This document shows positions 50,577-56,966 of a stretch of DNA of 56,966 nt, one piece after another. The position numbers and the translations under genes were made by a program. The stretch is from contig JAHFAU010000001.1 in NCBI GenBank assembly GCA_023250385.1, positions 1 through 56,966 of the forward strand, given 5' to 3'. Within the stretch, counting starts at the first letter, position 1. The number at the start of each line of letters is the position of its first letter. The DNA is from Anaerolineales bacterium (lineage in GTDB: Bacteria > Chloroflexota > Anaerolineae > Anaerolineales > E44-bin32). The notes under the pieces were generated by a model. It worked only from the letters and a program-made list of their open reading frames with translations, was not told the DNA's origin and did no database searches.

Positions 50577-53291
50577 ATGAACGCCATTCAACAGGTTTAC
50601 GAACTCGGCCAATCCATCTGGCTGGACTACATCCGCCGGGACCTGGTCTCGAACGGCCAGCTCGCGGGCCTAGTCGAAGCCGGAGAGGTTCGCGGAGTCA
50701 CGTCAAACCCCACGATTTTTGAAGAGGCCATCGCGAAGTCCGATCTCTACAACGGCGCGATTCGGCCACTTGCCCAAGCCGGCTGGGAATCCGAGCTGAT
50801 CTTCGAAGCTCTGGCGGTCGAAGACGTCAGAGCCGCGAGCGATCTCTTCCTACCGCTCTATGAAGGTTCCGACGGGAAAGACGGATTCGTGTCGATTGAG
50901 GTCAGTCCCCGGCTGGCGGATGACACCCAGGCCACGCTGGTTGAAGCTCGCCGGCTGTGGCAGTCGGTCAACCGGCCCAACCTCATGGTCAAGATCCCTG
51001 CAACCGAGAGCGGGGTACCGGCGATCGAGCAGGCGATTTACGAAGGCATCAATATCAACGTCACACTCGTATTCTCCCTGGAGCGGTACTCCCAAGTAAT
51101 GGAAGCCTACCTGCGTGGGCTGGAACGCCGGGTGGAGGCGAATGCGCCAATTGAGCGAGTCGCTTCCGTAGCGTCGTTCTTCGTCTCCCGGGTAGACACG
51201 GCGGTCGACGGGAAACTGGAGGCGATCGTTCGGGAGGAGGGTACAAACGCGCCAAAGGCGTTGGCGCTGCTTGGCAAGGCCGCCATCGCCAACGCAAAGC
51301 TAGCCTACGCCCAGTTCAAGGTGGCTTTTGGAAGCCCTCGCTTTGGGAAGCTGCGCGAGCACGGCGGCCGCACGCAGCGGCCGCTCTGGGCATCTACCAG
51401 CACTAAGAATCCCGCGTATCCGGACGTCATGTATGTGGAGCAGCTGATCGGGAAGGGTACCGTCAATACCGTGCCTCCCAAAGCCCTGAGCGCGTTCCGC
51501 GATCACGGCCGCGCCGAGCTCACCCTGGATCAAGATCTCGCCGTGGCCCGGGCCCAGTTGGACACCCTGGCGGAGCTCGGGATCTCGATGGAAGCGGTAA
51601 CCCGAGGTTTGGAGCAGGAGGGGGTTCGCAAGTTCGCGGACTCGTTCGACTCTTTGCTGAAAGCCGTCACAGATCGGGCGATCAGAATGCGGCAGGAACT
51701 CGGACCGCTGGCGACGGTGATGGCCGACACGCTGAGACGGCTGGACCGCGATCGGGTTCCCGCGCGCCTCTGGCGAAGAGATCCCAGTCTGTGGGGCGAA
51801 TCCAAGCGAAACAACGATCTAGCGAGTCAGCTGGTCTGGCTGAACCCGGAGCCGCCAGGGCTTGTGAACCGGATCGAGGCGCTCGCGGCGGACGCTAGGA
51901 AAGACGGCGTGCAGCAGATTGGTTGGCTCGGCCCGCCGGGCGCGCTGCGAGCGCTCGAAGCAGTCGTGGGGCCCAAATCCGGGGTTGAATTCGTTCCGCT
52001 GGAAACGATCGACCCGGAGGAGCTTCGCCGGTTTGCCGAAGCCACTCCACTCGCCTCTACCCTCTTCATATTGGCCGGAAGCGAGGCAATCGAGCGAGCG
52101 GGGCTGGAGCTCGCTTGGTTGCGAGCGCGCACGGATCTTCGGGAGCAGGCGGGCAAGCGGTTCCTCGCCTTGGCGGTTAGTGGATCGGGCCTGGAGGCGG
52201 CCGCTCAGGCACGGGGCTTTGGGGAGGTAATCCAGCTCCCATCGGATTCACCGGTCCCGCCAGCCCTGGTGCAGACTGGGCTGCTCGGGGGCTCACCCTC
52301 CGAGCTGCTGCTTGGTGCAGCCATGATGCGCGAGCAATGCGGGCCGGGAAACTTTTCGGCCCGCAACCCCGGTTTACAGCTGGGCGCGTTCCTGGGAGTT
52401 GCCTCCTCGAGCGGTATTCGTCGAATCGGACTGGTAGCTGATCCGCCACTGACGCCCGCCGCACACTGGCTCGCATCTGAAGCCTCCGCCCGCGGAGTGG
52501 GGAGCCGGCTCACGATCTTACCCACTTCCCCGGTTGAGGTGGCCCTGGGAGACGCCGCGCTCATCTATCTGCGCACGAGCGGGAGCCTTGATGGCGCGCT
52601 CTCCACCTGGTTAGAGAAGGGAGCGGCCGTCCTTGTGCTCGATGCTAGCGCCGGCCTCGCCGGAATTGGAGCCGAGGCGGTTCGCTGGGAGATCGGCGCG
52701 GCAGTCGGGGCGAGTATTCTGGAGCTGAGGCCATTCGTGACTGATCCAGCCCCAGGTCGGCTCGCGAGGCGAATTAAGACGTTTCAGAAGCGGCGCAAGT
52801 TGGACATGAAGAAGCCGGATTGGAAATCAACGGCATTCTCACTCTGGTCGACGGATCGTAAGCTGCGGCTGGATGGGAACTTTGGTATCGCTCAGGTGGC
52901 GGAGGCAATCCTGAGCCGATTGGAACCCGGGCACTGCCTCTTGCTAGGCCTGTATGTAATGCGAACGCCTTCGACCCAACAAGCCCTGAGCCGGCTTGAA
53001 ATTGCGGTTGGCGCCGGGCAAAGCGCCGACTGCATCATCTGGCATGGACGAATGCCGCGCCGAGTCCTCCAGCCAGGAGCGACCCTGGGGGTGCTGTTGG
53101 CGGTCGAACCGGGAGCGGATCTCGAGGTGCCGGAGCTCGGAATCCCAGCCGGGGTGCTGCAGTTGATCCAGGGAGTGGCGGATTTCGGCGGGCTCGAGCA
53201 GTCTGGCGAGGCGGCCTTTATGCTTCAGTTCAAGACAAGAGACGGCGTCAGCGAATTCCTGCGCACGATGGAGGCCGCGGCCCAGCACTAG
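50577..53291 (+). CDS. tal: Transaldolase fused to a degenerate glucose-6-phosphate isomerase domain
   Basis: A 904-residue protein. Residues 1-~375 are a complete transaldolase: RGVTSNPTIFEEAI, the Schiff-base lysine K139 in NLMVKIPATESG, and WASTSTKNPAYPDVMYVE. Residues ~410-904 match the isomerase half of bifunctional TalPgi, but the catalytic motifs look lost: the GMGGSSLAPE loop is GWLGPPGALRA, the SKSGTT phosphate site is LAGSEAIERA, the STGK site is SEASARGVG, and the QLHKGG lysine region is GRMPRRVLQPG. The transaldolase should work; the isomerase half is probably inactive or repurposed. Coded right after tkt. Confidence 0.85.
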   Translation: MNAIQQVYELGQSIWLDYIRRDLVSNGQLAGLVEAGEVRGVTSNPTIFEEAIAKSDLYNGAIRPLAQAGWESELIFEALAVEDVRAASDLFLPLYEGSDGKDGFVSIEVSPRLADDTQATLVEARRLWQSVNRPNLMVKIPATESGVPAIEQAIYEGININVTLVFSLERYSQVMEAYLRGLERRVEANAPIERVASVASFFVSRVDTAVDGKLEAIVREEGTNAPKALALLGKAAIANAKLAYAQFKVAFGSPRFGKLREHGGRTQRPLWASTSTKNPAYPDVMYVEQLIGKGTVNTVPPKALSAFRDHGRAELTLDQDLAVARAQLDTLAELGISMEAVTRGLEQEGVRKFADSFDSLLKAVTDRAIRMRQELGPLATVMADTLRRLDRDRVPARLWRRDPSLWGESKRNNDLASQLVWLNPEPPGLVNRIEALAADARKDGVQQIGWLGPPGALRALEAVVGPKSGVEFVPLETIDPEELRRFAEATPLASTLFILAGSEAIERAGLELAWLRARTDLREQAGKRFLALAVSGSGLEAAAQARGFGEVIQLPSDSPVPPALVQTGLLGGSPSELLLGAAMMREQCGPGNFSARNPGLQLGAFLGVASSSGIRRIGLVADPPLTPAAHWLASEASARGVGSRLTILPTSPVEVALGDAALIYLRTSGSLDGALSTWLEKGAAVLVLDASAGLAGIGAEAVRWEIGAAVGASILELRPFVTDPAPGRLARRIKTFQKRRKLDMKKPDWKSTAFSLWSTDRKLRLDGNFGIAQVAEAILSRLEPGHCLLLGLYVMRTPSTQQALSRLEIAVGAGQSADCIIWHGRMPRRVLQPGATLGVLLAVEPGADLEVPELGIPAGVLQLIQGVADFGGLEQSGEAAFMLQFKTRDGVSEFLRTMEAAAQH

Positions 53292-53310
53292 CTGGCTGGT
53301 CGCCGCCTGA

Positions 53311-53973
53311 ATGGCTCAACGGCGCCTGATCCCGGAAGCTCGGTTGCGCGAGCTGCAGACGGATGAGCTGCCGGATTTGCTGGAGGCTCTGCTGCAGCTG
53401 ACGGGTCCTGAGCTGGCGGCACGGCAGACGGGGCTGCGTCGATTGGTGGAAGCGGACTATCACCGCCGGTCGCCCTTGGCAGCCGCGCTGCTCGCTCGGG
53501 GGGTCGGGGAGCGAGATCTGGAGCTGCGGCGCGAGTGGGTGGTCGCCCTGGCGGAAGTCATTGTGGGTACGTCCGCTAGCCCCGAGCAGGTAGCGCACTG
53601 GTTGCGACACAGTCTGGGCCAGCTCCGGCGCAGGGAGATCTACGGCCTGCTTCAACTGGCGGCGGCCTCGCCGGGCCATACCGGATTGGTACACCTGGTG
53701 CTCGATCAGTGTTCGTTTTCAGGAGGAACCTTGCTGCAGATCCTGCAGGATCGTAAGGCGGACATCCAGATCCGAGTCTCCGCTGCCCATGCTTTGGCTG
53801 CCATCGGCTACCTGGATGCCGCCCCGGCGGTGGCCTCTCTGCTTAATCGGATCGCCAGCCGATTGGCCGGGCAAGAGGAGATGGGATTCGCCCCGTCGCT
53901 CGAGGCAGAAGCCGACTTGCTGCTCCCGGCCCTCGAATCGCTCAACGACGCGCTAAGTGAGGCCGCCCTCTGA
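53311..53973 (+). CDS. Hypothetical helical-repeat protein
   Basis: A 220-residue helical protein with HEAT-like pairs, best seen in QIRVSAAHALAAIGYLDAAP and VASLLNRIASRLAG. No enzyme motif is visible. It ends 35 bp before the nuclease-like gene and starts 19 bp after the transaldolase fusion, so it may belong to either transcript. Possibly a scaffold for the downstream nuclease-like protein, which is inference. Confidence 0.6.
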   Translation: MAQRRLIPEARLRELQTDELPDLLEALLQLTGPELAARQTGLRRLVEADYHRRSPLAAALLARGVGERDLELRREWVVALAEVIVGTSASPEQVAHWLRHSLGQLRRREIYGLLQLAAASPGHTGLVHLVLDQCSFSGGTLLQILQDRKADIQIRVSAAHALAAIGYLDAAPAVASLLNRIASRLAGQEEMGFAPSLEAEADLLLPALESLNDALSEAAL

Positions 53974-54008
53974 CCGCCCGGCGGGTCGCGCCTCCCCGGC
54001 TGGATGGT

Positions 54009-54737
54009 GTGTTGGCCGGCTCCGCGGAGCCGGTCTTTCGGGTACTACCCCAGCGCATATTGGACGACCTTCGCAGCCCGAACTCCGAAAGTTCCCTGTT
54101 GTGGAGCCTGGTCTATCCGCGAGCGCAACCAAATCTGTCCCTGCGATCTCTGCTGGAACTGCGACCGATGTGGGGCTCGCACTTGGAATTGGAGGACGAG
54201 GGGCTCAGACCTTACTATTGGGGCTACGATGTCGACGGCAAGCGGCTGGAGGGGCTGGATGCCGTACTGGAGGCCGTCGATGGAAGCGGACAACAGACAG
54301 AGGTGGACCTCTTCCTGCTCGGCAAGCGTCAATTGATCCTGGTCGAGGCCAAGCGATCCGGAGGACTCGGTAGATGCGGCAGGTACCTCTCTGCTCGTTG
54401 TCCCGAGATCCATCTGGCGGGCCAGGCAGGCTGCCGCTACTGGGAGGTTCCGGAGGCCCTATTCAGCGGTTCGCTCGCCTTCGGATCCCGGCCAACGCCC
54501 GAGTTGGACTCACCGCCCTGTAATCGGCACTACCAGCTCGCCCGGATCTTGAAAGTGGGGGAAGCCTTGGCCGCTCGGTTGAATCGCCAGCTTCACCTAT
54601 GGTTATGGGTCCCGCGTGAACGCTGGCAGGCAGTGGAACGAGGCTGGCTGGATTTCACCGATCGGGTGATCGAGGACCGGATCTGGAGGCACCTACGGGT
54701 CCTCGACTGGGAGGCCATTCGAGAACTGTCGACTTAA
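54009..54737 (+). CDS. PD-(D/E)XK nuclease-like protein with four cysteines
   Basis: A 242-residue protein. Residues 98-115 read EVDLFLLGKRQLILVEAK, the D-(X)n-ExK pattern of the PD-(D/E)XK superfamily (D100, E113, K115). Cysteines 123, 131, 142 and 171 follow in GRCGRYLSARCPEIH, AGCRYW and PPCNRHYQLARI, a spacing that might bind a metal or iron-sulfur cluster as in Cas4- or AddB-type nucleases, although the placement differs. The C-terminus is rich in Trp and Arg. GTG 54009 is the best start; a CTG start at 53970 is possible. Function is not known. Confidence 0.55.
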   Translation: MLAGSAEPVFRVLPQRILDDLRSPNSESSLLWSLVYPRAQPNLSLRSLLELRPMWGSHLELEDEGLRPYYWGYDVDGKRLEGLDAVLEAVDGSGQQTEVDLFLLGKRQLILVEAKRSGGLGRCGRYLSARCPEIHLAGQAGCRYWEVPEALFSGSLAFGSRPTPELDSPPCNRHYQLARILKVGEALAARLNRQLHLWLWVPRERWQAVERGWLDFTDRVIEDRIWRHLRVLDWEAIRELST

Positions 54738-54771
54738 ACCGGAGCGTTTGCGACTCGCCGCTCACAGAACC

Positions 54772-56520
54772 ATGGCTCAAGCAGACCTCGTCTTACTCCA
54801 TCCGCCCAGCGTCTACGATTTCAGGAGGCAATCGATCCTGTACGGTCCGATCAGCGATCTGATCCCATCTTCGCCGGTCTTCGAGATGTACCCGTTGGGA
54901 TTCCTAACCATGGTGGCCTACCTCGAAGAACGCGGGTTCGAGGTGCGGGTAGTGAACCTGGCGCTCCGGATGATGAACGACCCACACTTCGATGTGCCAG
55001 GCTTCCTTTCCAAGCTCCATCCGCTTGCCTTCGGCATCGATCTGCACTGGCTTCCGCATGCTCATGGTTCGATTGAGGTGGCGAAGTTGGTCCGAGCGAA
55101 TCACCCCAATACTCCGATCATCTTTGGGGGATTGTCGGCTACCTACTTCCACGATGAATTGATTCAGGTTCCGGCGGTAGATTTCGTCCTCCGGGGCGAC
55201 TCGGTGGAGCCGGCGCTTTACGAGTTGATGGTGCGGTTGAGGGCCGGCCGGTCGCCTGCCGGCGTGCCGAATCTGACCTGGAAAGAGGATGGTCAGACCC
55301 GCGTCAACCCCAAGGGTTTTGCGCCCGGCTCACTCGATCATGTCGATCTGCGGCCAGCCCGAATGGTAAGGATGGTACTGCGCTACCGGGACCTGCAGAG
55401 CGTACTGCCGTTTAATGGCTGGTGGCAGAACCCGATCACCGCAGTCTTCACCGTCAAGGGCTGTGCCCACGAGTGTGTAACTTGCGGCGGATCCAACTCG
55501 GCCTGCGGTCTGCTCAATGCCCGAAGCGGCCCCGTGTTCCGGAGTCCAGCCAGCCTCGTCGCCAATATGACCGAGATCGGCCGGATATCCCGAGGGCCGA
55601 TTTTCCTGGTCGGCGATTTGCGGCAGGCCGGCGAGCCCTAGGCGGCCGAGGTCTTGGACCGCTTGCGCAGCACTCGGCTCCGAAACCAGGTCGTATTCGA
55701 ACTATTCGACATGCCGCCCCTGCAATACCTGAGGGACATTGACCGCTCAGTCAAGCATTGGAGTCTGGAGCTGTCCCCCGAGAGTCATGACGAGCGCATC
55801 CGCCGGGCCCAGGACGAGACCGTCAACCACAGCAACGACCAGATGGAGTCCGTGATTCAGCAGGCGCTGCTCCTGCGCTGCCAGCGGGTCGATGTATTCT
55901 TCATGATCGGGCTTCCGCAGCAGACCCAGGAGTCGGTGCGGAAGACGATCGATTATTGCGAACACCTCTTCCAAATCTCGGATGCGCGCCTGTCGTGTTT
56001 CATCTCCCCACTCGGCCCGTTCCTCGATCCGGGAAGCCGGGGTTACGAGGATCCGGAGCGGGTTGGCTATCGGTTGTTCGCCCGAACGCTGGAACAGCAC
56101 CGCTGGCTGCTAGTCCAGCCGACCTGGGAGCGGATCCTGAATTACGAGACCCGCTGGATGACCCGGGAACAGCTGGTGATGGCCACATACGAGGCAGGCG
56201 AGAGGCTGAATGCGCTCAAACTTCGTTACGGCCGGATTCCGCGACGCCGAGGCGAGCAGGTTGCCCGACGGATCGGGCTCGCCCGAGCGCTGCGCGATCG
56301 CCTCGATGAGTTGGTCGATCGGGGAGCAATCGAAGGGGAGGAGTTTGATCGGTTGCGCGGCCAGGTCAGGGGATTCAGCGTGTCCACGGTTTGCGACAAG
56401 CGGGAGCTCTTCTGGCGCCGCCACCTGCTCAACTTCAACCTGCTCACAATCCTGCGGATCGGGCTGGCCTACCTGGTCGAGCAATTTGCCCGCTTGACGA
56501 GTAGAACTACTGTGCTATAA
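54772..56520 (+). pseudogene. B12-binding/radical SAM protein gene interrupted by an in-frame amber codon
   Basis: One continuous frame of 583 codons broken only by TAG at 55639-55641. The N-terminal half has a cobalamin-binding-like domain (LLHPPSVYDFRRQSILYGP, then IIFGGLSATYFHDELI) and the radical SAM motif VKGCAHECVTCGGSN (CxxxCxxC). After the TAG the frame continues within the SAM barrel as AAEVLDRLRSTRLRNQVV, then LELSPESHDERIRRAQDE and VFFMIGLPQQTQESVRKTID. The amber stands where a tyrosine (GEP-Y-A) would fit. TAG is an ordinary stop elsewhere in the window, so a nonsense mutation, or an assembly error, is most likely. ATG 54772 is preferred over TTG 54748. Confidence 0.8.
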
Positions 56521-56521
56521 T
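56494..56521 (+). promoter_or_regulatory. recA promoter
   Basis: TTGACG at 56494-56499, 16-base spacer, TATAAT at 56516-56521. The initiation region is covered by the LexA-type box that follows. The promoter overlaps the end of the radical SAM frame. Confidence 0.8.
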
Positions 56522-56526
56522 CCATC

Positions 56527-56540
56527 CGAACATACGTTCT
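56527..56540 (+). promoter_or_regulatory. LexA/SOS box (GAAC-N4-GTTC type)
   Basis: CGAACATACGTTCT, matching the GAAC-N4-GTTC box of Bacillus-type LexA rather than the CTG-N10-CAG box of Escherichia. It lies six bases after the -10 element, ideal for blocking recA transcription. Confidence 0.8.
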
Positions 56541-56561
56541 CATGGAGAGGATGGCAGCGAG

Positions 56562-56966
56562 ATGGAAAACGGAAAGGCTGGACCCAATGAACGGCTGGAA
56601 GTGCTTGGTGGAGCGCTGGGCGAAATCGTCAAACGCTTCGGAGAAGGCGCCGTGATCCGGTTAGGGGAGGCCACTCACCTGGCGGTTCAAACCATCCCAA
56701 CCGGGTCCTTGCCCTTAGATCTGGCCCTGGGGGTCGGGGGGATTCCCCGCGGGCGGGTGACGGAGATTTACGGGCCGGAAGCCTCCGGCAAGACCACCCT
56801 CTGCCAGCACATCGTGGCGGAGGCCCAGCGGCTCGGCGGACTGGTGGCCTACATCGACATGGAGCACGCCCTGGACCCCTCCTACGCCGCTCGCTGCGGG
56901 GTGGACATTGACAACCTGTACATCTCCCAGCCGGACACCGGCGAGCAGGCGCTGGAGATCACCGAG
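56562..56966 (+). CDS. recA: Recombinase RecA, N-terminal part (runs off the window)
   Basis: The first 135 codons are present. Walker A GPEASGKTTLCQH follows the family opening IVKRFGEGAVIRLGE and IPTGSLPLDLALGVGGIPRG; IDMEHALDPSYAARCGVDID and YISQPDTGEQALEI are typical RecA core. RecA drives strand exchange and LexA self-cleavage. ATG 56562 has GGAGAGG about 11 bases upstream; an ATG at 56551 is out of frame. Regulated by the SOS promoter just upstream. Confidence 0.97.
   Translation, partial: MENGKAGPNERLEVLGGALGEIVKRFGEGAVIRLGEATHLAVQTIPTGSLPLDLALGVGGIPRGRVTEIYGPEASGKTTLCQHIVAEAQRLGGLVAYIDMEHALDPSYAARCGVDIDNLYISQPDTGEQALEITE

Noticed and set aside
55639..55641. General recoding of TAG as a sense codon
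   Set aside because: TAG is the normal stop of several intact genes here (for example the sigma factor, cupin, msrA, aminotransferase and tldD), so genome-wide recoding is not supported.
1..56966. CRISPR arrays, insertion sequences, prophage genes or attachment sites
   Set aside because: No regularly spaced repeats, transposase or integrase sequences or terminal inverted repeats were seen; the two tRNA genes show no adjacent repeated tRNA ends.

Overview
The window is a gene-dense stretch (roughly 60% G+C by eye) of a bacterial chromosome, with no insertion sequences, phage genes or CRISPR array. Gene content suggests a member of the Chloroflexota or a close relative. The pointers are a transaldolase/glucose-6-phosphate-isomerase fusion, an EtfAB/acyl-CoA dehydrogenase set, a LexA box of the GAAC-N4-GTTC type before recA, and several apparently leaderless genes. 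This taxonomic call is inference from style, not from a marker phylogeny.

Layout. 1-2403: the end of an MFS transporter, then a minus-strand YCII/DGPF protein plus ECF42-type sigma factor operon with a recognisable ECF42 promoter. 2404-9932: a potassium block, with a cupin and a KimA-like K+ importer facing a second KimA-like transporter, followed by a KdpE-like regulator and a shortened KdpD-like kinase. 10030-17864: small housekeeping and stress genes (DUF4287/SRPBCC, TfoX-like, ADP-ribosylglycohydrolase, MsrA, class III aminotransferase, DUF4013, SnoaL-like, EamA, LURP-one-like, metallo-beta-lactamase fold). 17895-23077: the TldD/TldE protease pair, a broken DUF2071 gene, an SDR and a deoxynucleoside kinase. 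23281-33278: a secreted DUF5666 protein, an endonuclease IV-like protein, a large GAF/PAS histidine kinase, the yqeY-pgpH-ybeY-dgkA operon, and a lipoprotein/TPR pair. 33365-40468: acyl-CoA dehydrogenase with etfB-etfA, tRNA-Arg(CCG), a beta-hydroxyacid dehydrogenase, lutA with a fused lutB-lutC, and tRNA-Pro(GGG). 40504-44975: an M20 peptidase, a cyclase and a DapA-family aldolase, a 36-bp tandem repeat, and a DAO-type flavoenzyme. 44965-47727: a folate cluster, with folM-like, folB and folK (CTG start) on the minus strand and folE on the plus strand. 47807-53291: an esterase, transketolase, and the transaldolase-PGI fusion. 53311-56966: a helical-repeat protein, a PD-(D/E)XK nuclease-like protein, a radical SAM gene interrupted by an in-frame amber codon, and the start of recA behind an SOS-type promoter.

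How the genes fit together. The KimA-like pair, the KdpDE-like pair and the c-di-AMP phosphodiesterase PgpH suggest potassium homeostasis tied to c-di-AMP. EtfAB with the acyl-CoA dehydrogenase and Lut proteins point to oxidative heterotrophy on acids and lactate. Transketolase and transaldolase give the non-oxidative pentose phosphate branch.

The observations most worth a second look are the apparently dead isomerase half of the transaldolase fusion, the amber-interrupted radical SAM gene, the uncharacterised nuclease-like protein with four cysteines, the KimA/Kdp-like arrangement, the CTG-started folK in an overlapping folate operon, the hairpin over the sigma-factor ribosome-binding site, and the recurring leaderless promoters.
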